From: Bacillus dicomae
GTDB taxonomy: Bacteria; Bacillota; Bacilli; Bacillales; Bacillaceae_G
Assembly (NCBI RefSeq): GCF_006494425.1
Contig: NZ_VHIV01000008.1
Span: forward strand, 1-64,000
DNA: 64,000 bases
Direction of reading: 5' to 3'
Below the pieces are notes generated by a model. It was not told the origin of the DNA, did not search any database, and saw nothing but the letters and a program-made list of their open reading frames with translations. The translations under genes and the position numbers were made by a program. Positions 48,941-57,975 of this stretch are shown piece by piece; positions within the stretch are counted from its first letter, which is position 1; every line of letters starts with the position of its first letter.

Positions 48941-49600
48941 ATGAACTATAGATCTGTATTTGATATCATCGGTCCTATTTCAATTGGAACACCCAATATT
49001 TTTGGAACTGACGCCGTTAAAATAGGGTATACTATCCGACAGCTATTTTCACATGAACCAGACAGAATTGAAATTTCATTATATGGAGGATTTAAAAAGA
49101 CGAATCATCCTTTTGGTGCAGATGTAGCAATTGTTGGTGGAGTTTTGGGCTTCAAAATAGATGATTCGCTAATTATTAATGCACTTACAATCGCAAACGA
49201 AAGAGGAATTACAATTAATTGTATAGAAGAGGTTGCAAAACCAATACATTCTCATACAGCAAAAATTTGCTTATATAAAGGGAAAGATAAAATTGAAATG
49301 ATTGCTTGCTCACTCGGAGGGGGAAGAGTAAAAATTATTGAAGTTAATGGTTTTGAACTAAAGTTACGCGATACAACCCCTGCTCTTCTTATTATGAATA
49401 ATAATCATTTTAGTACGATTTCTTCTGTAATCGCTCTCTTATCAAGATGTAAAATTAATATTAATACAGTAAGAATTTCAAGAAAAGAAACCGGAAAACT
49501 ATCTTTGTTAATAATTGAAACTGAGAAACCATTAGTTTCAGAAGTAATTAGGGAAATTAAAAAATTATCAGGAATTCATCAAACATTAATTTTAGATTAA
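48941..49600 (+). CDS. Orphan L-serine dehydratase beta-subunit-like protein
   Basis: A 219-residue homologue of the beta subunit of the iron-sulfur L-serine dehydratase (SdaAB). Visible family blocks: SVFDIIGPISIG at the start, SLYGGFKKTNHPFGADVAIVGGVLGFKIDD, a SLGGGRVKIIEVNGF motif and a C-terminal ACT domain (about residues 145-219; ALLIMNNNHFSTISSVIALL). The canonical G-P-S-S-S-H-T segment, which follows the start in active enzymes, is replaced by GTPNIFGTDA. No alpha (catalytic) subunit lies nearby. It may have become a regulator or serine/glycine sensor. ATG behind AAGGGGA. Confidence 0.75.
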   Translation: MNYRSVFDIIGPISIGTPNIFGTDAVKIGYTIRQLFSHEPDRIEISLYGGFKKTNHPFGADVAIVGGVLGFKIDDSLIINALTIANERGITINCIEEVAKPIHSHTAKICLYKGKDKIEMIACSLGGGRVKIIEVNGFELKLRDTTPALLIMNNNHFSTISSVIALLSRCKININTVRISRKETGKLSLLIIETEKPLVSEVIREIKKLSGIHQTLILD

Positions 49601-49631
49601 ATTCCATTATGTGAATGATATTTAATAAATC

Positions 49632-49663
49632 AAGAAAGGACACCCAATTGAGTGTCCTTTCTT
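49632..49663 (+). terminator. Terminator after the SdaAB-like gene; rest of 49664-50001 empty
   Basis: A perfect 12-bp stem (AAGAAAGGACAC / GTGTCCTTTCTT) with an 8-nt loop lies 30 bp after the stop codon. I see no ORF in the 340 bp that follow. Confidence 0.7.
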
Positions 49664-50001
49664 AACAAAATTTTAGTTCATATAATCCATATACTTGTCC
49701 ATTTCTTACAACAGTCTTTTTTTAATAATATTTTATACCCTTCTTTATTACTACCATAGACATATCATCTTTATGCTTTTACAGAAAGGCTATCAAATTT
49801 TATTATTCTTAAAACCATTAACAGTGTCCATGAATGCCGATACCTTTTAGTATCAGACAAAACCTAATCAAATGGGATTTAGAGAAACATATAGTGATAT
49901 GTAGTAATACATGCTCACCTAACAAAAAAGGGTTGAATTTAGAATTTTCCATCCCAAAAAAATGACTTATAATTATTTAAAATGCTTCTATAGAAATACT
50001 T

Positions 50002-50295
50002 CTATAAAATTAGATGCCCTTCATAACGTGAATATCCATCTGGAGCTTTACCTTTGTAGTACCAATGCATTGTACCACCACAGAGCGGTTCAGTATAATA
50101 ATTATCAGTACGCTTAACGTATTGTTCAAATTTACCATTTGAAAGCTTTTTAATACGAGAAGGCAGCTCACATTTGGCCGCTTTTAAAGAACTTACTGGA
50201 CCTTCTGGCTTTTCCATACTTGCTGCTGAAGCCCCCATTCCTCCAGTTAAAGCAATACCAGTCGCCAATACTCCAACTACTAATTTTTTTAACAT
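50002..50295 (-). CDS. Small secreted protein (mature about 72 residues), possible LCI-like peptide
   Basis: A 97-residue precursor with a clear signal peptide (MLKKLVVGVLATGIALTGG..., cleavage after GASA, residue about 25). The mature part is beta-rich with two cysteines (residues 42 and 72) that could form a disulfide. A faint likeness to the antimicrobial peptide LCI of Bacillus (N-G-x-F, then W-x-x-K-x-K...Y-x-G) is visible but not decisive. ATG 50295 behind AAGGGGGAA. It stands alone. Bacteriocin, enzyme inhibitor or immunity factor remain possible. Confidence 0.6.
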   Translation of the reverse strand: MLKKLVVGVLATGIALTGGMGASAASMEKPEGPVSSLKAAKCELPSRIKKLSNGKFEQYVKRTDNYYTEPLCGGTMHWYYKGKAPDGYSRYEGHLIL

Positions 50296-50553
50296 AAAAA
50301 TTCCCCCTTGTTTTAATTATATTTGTTACAAGTTAAATGTATCACTTTTGTAATTTTTGTAAATATATTGAATTTGTAGAAATATTTATTTAATTATTGT
50401 AAATATTTGGATTACATTTTATCAAATGGATATTAAAGGGATTTACATTTATATGTAATAATGCATGAAAAATCATTAAAACATTATGATAGAATTTTAA
50501 TAGCTGCTTATATTTTCATTTTTTGATTGGAAGCCTAACTTCTGATTTACCAA

Positions 50554-50584
50554 GCCCCTCCTTACGCATTATGTGAGGGGGGGC
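50554..50584. terminator. GC-rich hairpin in the gap 50296-50830
   Basis: GCCCCTC pairs with GAGGGG(GGG) around a loop of 14 nt, followed by CATTTTAAC on the plus strand. No plus-strand gene ends here, so its purpose is unclear. The rest of the gap is AT-rich and shows no gene. Confidence 0.4.
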
Positions 50585-50830
50585 ATTTTAACTTTATATT
50601 CAAAATTAAATCCAACAAATATTCACTCAATAGATAAAATGGTTTACTACTAAAAAAATCTCTGACAGAAACAAAAGATAGAATATGTATAAATACAATT
50701 AAATTTATATATACGAAATTACATAACGTAATTATTACTAATTATGTTATGATATATTGTATCGAGAATCGCTATATTTCTTATAAATATAAATCGATAA
50801 ATTACCTTCTTAACATTAGTAACTATATGA

Positions 50831-50867
50831 CAAAAAGAAGACATCAAAATAAGATGTCTTCTTTTTG
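50831..50867 (-). terminator. Terminator after the recombinase gene
   Basis: A perfect 15-bp stem (CAAAAAGAAGACATC / GATGTCTTCTTTTTG) with a 7-nt loop lies 27 bp after the stop codon of the recombinase, with T runs in the stem itself. Confidence 0.75.
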
Positions 50868-50893
50868 TCTACAGTAGTATCATAATAAAATTA

Positions 50894-52066
50894 TTATTTA
50901 ATCATATCAGCAAAAATCATTCCGACATTATTTTGACGCTTCATATACTTTTCTAAATAAATCTTTGTAGTTTGAATATTTTCATGACCAAGAGTTTGCA
51001 TTAAATGGTATAAATCAGCGTTTCCTTGTTCCACAGCCATAATTGCAAATGCATGCCTAAATGTATGAGCGGTTACTGGATTTTCACGATATTGTAGAAA
51101 CTCTAAGTTTGTCTTCTTTATCATATCTGTTACCTGATTAGATAGCGTTTTAGGGTTATAAAAATTCCCTCTTTGATTTACAAATAAAGGATCCTCATCT
51201 CCTTGATCTAATATGGTTTGAAACCCTCTTTTCCTTCTCACTTCACAGATACACTGATACAAATGTTCTGAAATGAAAAGTTCACGTACCTTTCCACCTT
51301 TTCCTATAACTTTTAACCAATACTTTCCGTCATAGTATAAATCTTTTACTCTTGTCCGACACAACTCCTGAATACGTGCTCCAGTACTAGCTAATGCAAG
51401 TAAGAGTGTATAGTTTACTAAATGTCCTCGTACTTTATAAAAATCTAAAATCTTTATTACCTCATCATAAGACAAATCACGATTAGGTCTATCTTTTTCA
51501 TTTACATTTGCGCGCTGTAATTCCTCATGAAGTGGCTTATCAACATAGCCAAATAGGTGAAGATGTTTTAAAAATGAACGAATCAATACTGTTTTTTTCG
51601 CAAGCGTTGCAACGCTATAGCTTGAATTTCCCCTGCCATTCTTTACACATTTTAACCAGTTACTATACTTACGTATATGCCAAGGCTGTAATACCTTCAA
51701 TAAAGATTCATAGCGCTGTACGTCTTCCCCATTTAATTCGAATTCTTCCGCGTTCTGCACCATGCATTGACAAAATGACAAAATTTCAGAAACATAACTC
51801 TTTTTTGTATGCTCTTTCCTATTTTTCTTCTCATCCATATCTTTCTGTAAATGGACAAAATGATAGATCACTTCAAGGTCATTTAGAAAATCATATTTTC
51901 TTTTACCCTCTTTTTCTGCTTTCTCCATCTTTTGTTCTACAGCATCCATATAACGATTGTTATGTAGGAATAACACAACACCATTCATATCCTCTAAATA
52001 TGTATCTATAAATCCTTTTTTATAATTTGTAATAGGTAGAACTTCATTTTTACTTTTACTATACAT
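50894..52066 (-). CDS. Tyrosine recombinase / integrase
   Basis: A 390-residue phage-integrase-family recombinase. The N-terminal two-thirds of the first 190 residues form a SAM-like core-binding domain. The catalytic domain shows Arg in TGARIQELCRTR, Lys in VIGKGGKVREL, H-x-x-R in HTFRHAFA, His in LGHENIQTTK and the nucleophilic Tyr in KIYLEKY, so it should be active. ATG 52066 with a weak GGTGA site. It may resolve plasmid multimers or act for a mobile element such as Tn4430-type TnpI. No att or crossover site could be identified nearby. Confidence 0.9.
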   Translation of the reverse strand: MYSKSKNEVLPITNYKKGFIDTYLEDMNGVVLFLHNNRYMDAVEQKMEKAEKEGKRKYDFLNDLEVIYHFVHLQKDMDEKKNRKEHTKKSYVSEILSFCQCMVQNAEEFELNGEDVQRYESLLKVLQPWHIRKYSNWLKCVKNGRGNSSYSVATLAKKTVLIRSFLKHLHLFGYVDKPLHEELQRANVNEKDRPNRDLSYDEVIKILDFYKVRGHLVNYTLLLALASTGARIQELCRTRVKDLYYDGKYWLKVIGKGGKVRELFISEHLYQCICEVRRKRGFQTILDQGDEDPLFVNQRGNFYNPKTLSNQVTDMIKKTNLEFLQYRENPVTAHTFRHAFAIMAVEQGNADLYHLMQTLGHENIQTTKIYLEKYMKRQNNVGMIFADMIK

Positions 52067-52466
52067 AATTTTAATTCACCACTTTTTGCAAATATTATTA
52101 AACTATATCTACTTATTAAATATACTATACTTTTCATTTCCTTTGTAACAATTGTACAAAATAAAAACATTAATCTTTCTATAAGAATAATATATTCTTC
52201 TCTATCTAAACATACATATATTTTTTTATAAATTTTTATTAATTATATGTGTAGTTAGATATATATTTTAACTTATTTAATTAAAATAAAACCTTTATAT
52301 TATAATAACAATCGATATACATATAAATATCGTTTTTTACTATTATTAAATTTACTATTAACTTTGATTTTTATTAGAATTTAAATCAAATTTTATATGT
52401 ACATAAAAATCTGATATGATACTATGTAGAGTTTATAAATTAGTCGGAATTCGGAGGTATAATTTT

Positions 52467-53459
52467 ATGACACAGGATTTACTATTTATTACAAAGCCTA
52501 CTGTTACTACAAAAGAAGCGGCTGATTTAATGGGAGTAACCGTACAGACCATATTAAAGAAAGAAAAAGAAGGATTAATAGAATGTGTATACAAAGATAA
52601 CTGGAAACAATTCGGCAGCAAAATTTTCTATTTAGAAGATATTGAAAAATTAATGGAAAAAGAAGAAGTTAATGGACTAAGTACAAAAGAAGCAGCTGAA
52701 ATTCTTAATGTAGCACCATCTACTATCTTTACATACATCAAATCTGGAAAATTACCCGCTACAATGGTAGAAAAACGAGGAAAACAAGTATATCTTATCG
52801 ATGAAGAAGAATTAGAAATTTTTATGCTTGATTATGAAAAAACTAAAACAAAAGAGCGAAAAACATTCATTACCAAGATCTACGATGAAGAGATATGTTT
52901 ATATCAATTATTAACACATCAACATACCGGAAAAACAGCTAGGGTAATAGAGCTAAATGGAGCAGATGGAAAGATTCTTACAGAGGATGAAGAGATTTTC
53001 CCACTATCTACTTATAAAGAACATGATTATTCTTTTGAACCGTTCAAAAAACAGCCAGTGATTACAAAACGAGGATATTTATCTTTTTCATTTAAAAAAC
53101 CTCAATTATTTAATTCTATCACTTACAATCTAATAAACTTATTCTATAAAAAACTTGGTGTCACAAATATGCGATTGACTATTACACAAGATACCATCAA
53201 ATTAGAAATTAAACCCTTTGTTTTACACGTAAATCCATTGCAATTTCAAGAAGAGATAAAATATTTACATTCTCATATGAAATCTGGTTCAATACTTCCA
53301 CATGTAGAAGGCATTTACTTTAAAAGTAATGTAGAGCCATTAACTTTTCATGCAGATTATGAATTCAAACAAAAAATAGTACAAATGGCCACTGATGCTG
53401 GAATGGGACAGGAAGAGTTTTTATTACAGGCAGTAAAATCTTATATTGAAAAAATTTAA
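52467..53459 (+). CDS. Double-HTH (MerR/excisionase-like) DNA-binding protein
   Basis: A 330-residue protein with two excisionase-type HTH units (about residues 10-65, TVTTKEAADLMGVTVQTILKK, and 70-120, GLSTKEAAEILNVAPSTIFTYI). After a linker comes a large domain of unknown type (150-300), and at the very end a short helical stretch with a ribbon-helix-helix-like look (EFKQKIVQMATDAGMGQEEFLLQAVKSY). I chose ATG 52467 behind CGGAGG; an in-frame reading from 52416 includes that site. It is divergent from the recombinase gene and may regulate it or serve as a recombination directionality or partition factor. Confidence 0.75.
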   Translation: MTQDLLFITKPTVTTKEAADLMGVTVQTILKKEKEGLIECVYKDNWKQFGSKIFYLEDIEKLMEKEEVNGLSTKEAAEILNVAPSTIFTYIKSGKLPATMVEKRGKQVYLIDEEELEIFMLDYEKTKTKERKTFITKIYDEEICLYQLLTHQHTGKTARVIELNGADGKILTEDEEIFPLSTYKEHDYSFEPFKKQPVITKRGYLSFSFKKPQLFNSITYNLINLFYKKLGVTNMRLTITQDTIKLEIKPFVLHVNPLQFQEEIKYLHSHMKSGSILPHVEGIYFKSNVEPLTFHADYEFKQKIVQMATDAGMGQEEFLLQAVKSYIEKI

Positions 53460-53632
53460 ATACTTCTTGCACTAACATCCTTAAACGAGTACATTGATAT
53501 TTTTACTCTCAATAATTTATAGCCTATTCCATACTTAAAAGTCATTGCAATTCTATACATTTATGGAATACAGCCGCATGCCATTAAGCTAAAAGAAAAA
53601 AATAATTGAGATAGTCCATACTTTAAATAAAC

Positions 53633-53664
53633 AAAACCGAAATCTGGGAACAGATTTCGGTTTT
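53633..53664. terminator. Bidirectional terminator between the HTH gene and the RiPP operon
   Basis: A perfect 14-bp stem (AAAACCGAAATCTG / CAGATTTCGGTTTT) with a GGAA loop lies between the two converging genes and serves both. Confidence 0.75.
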
Positions 53665-53766
53665 TCAACGTACGATGAATTATAAAATTTTGTAAAAGCC
53701 ACATGCAATGAAGTACTTTTAGTTAAAATTATCTATACTTTAATCAACGTTGCAACAAAACCAAAT

Positions 53767-54843
53767 CTAGTTTGCTTTATTCTCAATAAAATGATTTAGT
53801 AAATTTACAGTAGAATAGATATCTTTGATATCAACCATTTCAAAAGGTGTATGTGTATAACGAGTTGGAATGCCAATAAGTGCTGCAGGAATACCACTAT
53901 CAAAAAAGGCTATACCATCAGAGCCATAATTACTATAAATACCAATTTGATAAGGGATGTTATACTTTTTAGATATATCCTCTAAACCCCATGTTATTTT
54001 AGGATTATAATGAATAGCACCATCCTTATAAACTAGTGTCGGCCCACCACCTAATCTAGTAGGATAATCTTGTTCATTTACAGTTGGTATGTCTCCTACT
54101 AAACCAATATCTAAAGAAATTGCCATATCGAAGTCCATTCTTGAACCTAGAGCATAAGCGCCATGAGCTTTATTCTCTTCTTGCACTGTAGCGCCATACC
54201 ATACTTCATAATTCAAATTGGAAACGTCCATTTTCTCTAAAAGGAGATCCATGACCAAAAGTCCAATCCGATCGTCAAACGCTTTTCCAATAAGCTTATT
54301 TCCAATCTGAGTTAATTCTCTTTTCCATACCACACTAGAGCCAATATGAACTCCTAATTTTTCTACCTCTTCTTTACTATTAACTCCCATATCTATAAAT
54401 AGGCTATTAAAATTTAAATTTCCAGCCATTTGCTGCTCGGTAAGGACATGACCAGTAGATGTTGCAAAAACTCCTGTTGCTACATCCCCTGTTCTACTTA
54501 TTACTTGAGCTAATTGACCTATCATATGTAAATGATTAGGACCAGACCTATGTGCTTCTTGCACTGGATCAATTAGTAAAAAGCCATCAGGGGTAATATA
54601 CCTCACTATAAATCCAATTTCATCCATATGCGCTTGGATTAATAATTTAGGCCCCTTTCCACCAATTTTACAAATTAAATTTCCAACTTTATCTTCAAAA
54701 CATTCCTCTGATTTATTAATCCAACGTTTCTTTAACCAATTACTAACTATATATTCATGACCAACAGGACCAGGTAAGCTTACTAATTCTTCTAATGTTT
54801 TATAAACACTTTTCTTAATTACATGTTCTTCTACTTTTAGCAT
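53767..54843 (-). CDS. M42-family (glutamyl) aminopeptidase of the RiPP operon
   Basis: A 358-residue binuclear metalloaminopeptidase of family M42. Visible ligands and active-site residues: H72 and D74 in QAHMDEIGF, Asp in KAFDDRIG (about 193), Glu-Glu in ATVQEENKAHGA (about 225), Asp in SLDIGLVGD and His in RYTHTPFE near the C-terminus. M42 enzymes trim N-terminal residues from peptides. As the last gene of the operon (36 bp after the dioxygenase gene), it probably helps to remove the leader or to trim the matured peptide; it might also be a detoxifying peptidase. ATG 54843 behind AGGGGGA. Confidence 0.88.
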   Translation of the reverse strand: MLKVEEHVIKKSVYKTLEELVSLPGPVGHEYIVSNWLKKRWINKSEECFEDKVGNLICKIGGKGPKLLIQAHMDEIGFIVRYITPDGFLLIDPVQEAHRSGPNHLHMIGQLAQVISRTGDVATGVFATSTGHVLTEQQMAGNLNFNSLFIDMGVNSKEEVEKLGVHIGSSVVWKRELTQIGNKLIGKAFDDRIGLLVMDLLLEKMDVSNLNYEVWYGATVQEENKAHGAYALGSRMDFDMAISLDIGLVGDIPTVNEQDYPTRLGGGPTLVYKDGAIHYNPKITWGLEDISKKYNIPYQIGIYSNYGSDGIAFFDSGIPAALIGIPTRYTHTPFEMVDIKDIYSTVNLLNHFIENKAN

Positions 54844-54879
54844 TATTAAATCCCCCTATTTTTAATGATTTATTTAAAG

Positions 54880-55593
54880 TTAATTAACTTGAAGCTCATG
54901 CTTAAACCAAAAGTTTTCACTAATAGCGAATGTTAATTCTTCATTTATAACTTGATGCCACCAATTTTTAGGAGTATATATAATCTCACCCTGATTAAGT
55001 TCTATATAGTAAGGGTTTGCTTTTAAAATAATTTCGTGTTCTTCAGGAGTTGGATTAAAAATATTACAATCTATACTCGCTAAATATTCCATTTCTTGAT
55101 CAAATTCCGGATTAAAAAACACCCATTTTTTCTTTCCAAATATAACGGCATTCCAATTGTGTGTTGCTTGAAAATCTTTATGTAATGGAGTTCCAGTGTT
55201 CGTTGAACCTAGAAATACCCATTTCAATTCTTTGTCTCCTTTTTTCCTAACTGTTTGCTCTGTTAAAAAGGATGGTATACTATATGATAAAGCGATTTCT
55301 CTGTTTCCCATAATAGAGAAAGGCCAATCACAATACCAATTTTCTTCATTTCCACCTTCTAACAATTGAATAAATTTAGAAAGCTTCACTGTATAAACTT
55401 TCTTTTTCCCTTCATAATCAGACTTTCTAATTACAACTTCTTGCTCTCCAAATCTTTCATTTAAATATTTCAAATCCCAATTAAAGCACTCCCAATTATT
55501 CACAAGATTTGTTAAGATAACAGGCTTCTTATCTGCAAACTCCTTCATAAATCTTTCATAGGTTAGATTCTTACAATCTATTCTTTCAATCAT
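54880..55593 (-). CDS. JmjC/cupin-8-type Fe(II)/2-oxoglutarate dioxygenase
   Basis: A 237-residue oxygenase of the JmjC (cupin_8) group. The facial triad is visible as H138-x-D140 in TPLHKDFQATHN and H213 in PKNWWHQV; the family's N-terminal F-x-x-x-x-x-x-KPV-I-L-T sequence is also present (residues 15-29). Such enzymes hydroxylate side chains of proteins, and in peptide pathways they may hydroxylate the precursor. ATG 55593 is chosen over the GTG at 55602, which has no room for a ribosome binding site. It lies 19 bp after the TldD-like gene. Confidence 0.85.
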   Translation of the reverse strand: MIERIDCKNLTYERFMKEFADKKPVILTNLVNNWECFNWDLKYLNERFGEQEVVIRKSDYEGKKKVYTVKLSKFIQLLEGGNEENWYCDWPFSIMGNREIALSYSIPSFLTEQTVRKKGDKELKWVFLGSTNTGTPLHKDFQATHNWNAVIFGKKKWVFFNPEFDQEMEYLASIDCNIFNPTPEEHEIILKANPYYIELNQGEIIYTPKNWWHQVINEELTFAISENFWFKHELQVN

Positions 55594-55612
55594 TGGCCTC
55601 ACTCTTTCAATG

Positions 55613-56704
55613 TTATATTGGGTAAATATTTAACTCTCTAAAATAAATATGTGGAGCTCCTTGAGTTACACTTAAATTATTTTGATTGTTTTTATCACAG
55701 CCAAATACCGGATTGAAAATTCGTAATTCATTACTACTACCAACGATATTATTCGCAGCCTCAAACTTACAACCTTTAATATCAAACCTTCTAATAATTA
55801 AATTACTTAAACTTCCGTTTTTAATAATAATCCCATAAGATGGTCTGATTACAAATTTTGTACCTATTGATCCTCCTCCCCATGAACCTTTACAAAAGAG
55901 ACCATATTCTATTTTTGATATTAAATCATTGATATTCTCGTTACCTTTATCCATATACGTTATGGACATACGCGGAAGAATAATATCGTCATATGAAACT
56001 TTTCGACCATTACACGAACCTTTTGCTTGTAGTTTCTTTTTCGTTTCTGAACTATGAAGTAAATCACTCCAAATACCCTCTTTAATTATTTGGGTACGAA
56101 AAGATTTCTCTCCTTCGTCATCTATTCCGTAGTAAGCTTTATGCCCTATTAAAGTTGGATCATCATATACATTAAACTTATAATCAGACCATCTATAACC
56201 TAGGCTATAACCATTTACACAAGCATACTCCATATAATTATCAGCTTCTGAGGTATGTCCAAAACACTCATGTACAAAATGAGAGGCGGGCCACTGATCT
56301 AATATAACTGGTAATTTTAATTTATCTTTTAATGATTTGCCCTGAACAGTTTGCTCTATTTCTATTCGTAACTCTTCTATTTGATTTGAAAAAATACGAA
56401 CTGGTGAAGATTCCGTACTTACTTGCCATAAAACGGGTATTATAGACTCTTGTCCTTCAACATGAAATATGATTAATAAATTATATCTATTCATAGGCTC
56501 TTCATATAAGGAGATTCTCTCATTGTTTAAATTAAGGTTTATTCTATACGAAATAATATTTTTACTGAATTTTAAGATATTTAATTCTAGTAATTTAATA
56601 CAATCTTTAAGTTGCCCCTTCAAAAAGTTATTGATACTAGTATCTTTAATTTGATCATTAATGACCTCAATGCAATCTTTCTGAGATTGATACTGAAGTT
56701 TAAT
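55613..56704 (-). CDS. TldD-like metalloprotease with unclear start
   Basis: A TldD/PmbA-family metallopeptidase with the H-E-x-x-x-H zinc motif (HECFGH) and the conserved glycine-rich segment (CKGSWGGGSIGTKFVIRP). In microcin B17 and related systems, TldD with TldE removes leader peptides. Only one subunit is present here, and the N-terminal domain seems short (typical TldD is about 480 residues). The frame begins with TTG 56623 at the latest, but stays open upstream to the strong AGGAGGG (56725-56731) with no ATG, GTG or TTG; ATT codons at 56704 and 56725 are possible starts. I give 56704 as a compromise. Either a rare ATT start or a sequencing/mutational change must be assumed. Confidence 0.7.
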   Translation of the reverse strand: MKLQYQSQKDCIEVINDQIKDTSINNFLKGQLKDCIKLLELNILKFSKNIISYRINLNLNNERISLYEEPMNRYNLLIIFHVEGQESIIPVLWQVSTESSPVRIFSNQIEELRIEIEQTVQGKSLKDKLKLPVILDQWPASHFVHECFGHTSEADNYMEYACVNGYSLGYRWSDYKFNVYDDPTLIGHKAYYGIDDEGEKSFRTQIIKEGIWSDLLHSSETKKKLQAKGSCNGRKVSYDDIILPRMSITYMDKGNENINDLISKIEYGLFCKGSWGGGSIGTKFVIRPSYGIIIKNGSLSNLIIRRFDIKGCKFEAANNIVGSSNELRIFNPVFGCDKNNQNNLSVTQGAPHIYFRELNIYPI

Positions 56705-56730
56705 TAATAAATTATTAAACTTAATCCCTC

Positions 56731-57975
56731 CTATGTTTTTAATAATTGATTAATTTTTTGATAGTTTTCCTTATAGTAGATATAATCTTTTTCTTTCATA
56801 TTCATTTTCTTACAAAAAATTTCTATTAGTTTATATATTTCCGTTCTCATGGGTAATAGTTCTAGAGTTCTATGTGCTAAAGATAAGCCATATTCAAAGT
56901 TTTCTAGATGCAAATGGCATAAAATTTGAAGAATTAAACTATGTGCCTGAATCGTGTCAACAACACCTTTTTTTTGTTGAAACCACTTCAATGCATGCTC
57001 ATAATCTTTTTGCTTCATATAACTCATACCAATATTATAGGCTGCCCAAAAAGCTTCATCACCGTGCTCCTTAGCTAGATAATAACATTTTTCAGCCTCG
57101 CCTAACTGCCCCATTTGTACTAATAATAAAGAGCGTAATTTCCATCCGATTCCACTTAAAATATCAAGCTCTTTTTCTTGTAAATAATTTAAGTATTTTT
57201 GATTTATTGGTTTTCTATTAGAAAGAGCAGCCATTGTCTCTATAGGCACCGCATGATTTCGAGCAGGATTACTAATAAGTTGCATATCTAATTTACGAGA
57301 AAAAATACTACTTAATCTTCTATATGGCTCCGGCATAAAACCACTCTTTATTGAATAGGTCATTGTTTTTATGGTATCTGTAATTTTATTTTCTTTCAAA
57401 ATCTGTAAAACCTGATCAAGCTTATAATATAAATTCTTGTTCTCAGGATTATAGAAAAAATCTAGATCAATATCCGTAATTAAGTTACTCTCTTTATAAA
57501 GTTGCATATACTTAAGATTATTTAAAGTTGTAATCATGAGGGTCGTATTTTTTATTTTTGTTTCAATACCAAACGAATATTTTTTAAAGGAATCAATAAT
57601 TTCAGTACCATGCTGGGGAATTAAAGATAGTAAATTCCAAAATACCTGGCCCAAATCATTTACATTACCTTTATGTTCAACTAATGGAGAGACCCATATA
57701 ATTTTTTTAAACATATTTAAATCAATAGCTGCATATAAAAAGTCATCTAATCCATAAGCATATTGTTCATCTTCTCTACAGGGTATGTCCCTATTTAGAA
57801 TGCTTAATGATTGATTTTTTTTTACACTTTGATGTATTTTTTGAATTTTAGTTTCACTTATTAATTTAAGATCTAAATGACGATCAAAATACAACAAAGT
57901 TGCTGGCTCTTTAATAGTTCCTTGCCAAAAAGGAAGTACTTCACCATGCTCTTCGAATGTTGTAATTGTATTCAT
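56731..57975 (-). CDS. UPF0489-type (arginase-like) domain fused to TPR repeats
   Basis: A 414-residue protein. Residues 1-250 resemble UPF0489: H10 in EEHGEVLPF, D31-x-H33-x-D35 in LLYFDRHLDL, and D168-I-D170-L-D172 in TDIDLDFF. The aspartates and histidines are placed as in arginase-type binuclear metal sites. Residues of about 270-400 are helical with TPR character (QMGQLGEAEKCYYLAKE, YNIGMSYMKQKDYEHALKWF). The role of UPF0489 is unsettled; in this operon it may hydrolyse an amidine or ureide group of the peptide (as in arginine-to-ornithine conversion in other peptide pathways). The core peptide has one arginine. ATG 57975 overlaps the upstream stop (ATGA). Confidence 0.7.
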   Translation of the reverse strand: MNTITTFEEHGEVLPFWQGTIKEPATLLYFDRHLDLKLISETKIQKIHQSVKKNQSLSILNRDIPCREDEQYAYGLDDFLYAAIDLNMFKKIIWVSPLVEHKGNVNDLGQVFWNLLSLIPQHGTEIIDSFKKYSFGIETKIKNTTLMITTLNNLKYMQLYKESNLITDIDLDFFYNPENKNLYYKLDQVLQILKENKITDTIKTMTYSIKSGFMPEPYRRLSSIFSRKLDMQLISNPARNHAVPIETMAALSNRKPINQKYLNYLQEKELDILSGIGWKLRSLLLVQMGQLGEAEKCYYLAKEHGDEAFWAAYNIGMSYMKQKDYEHALKWFQQKKGVVDTIQAHSLILQILCHLHLENFEYGLSLAHRTLELLPMRTEIYKLIEIFCKKMNMKEKDYIYYKENYQKINQLLKT

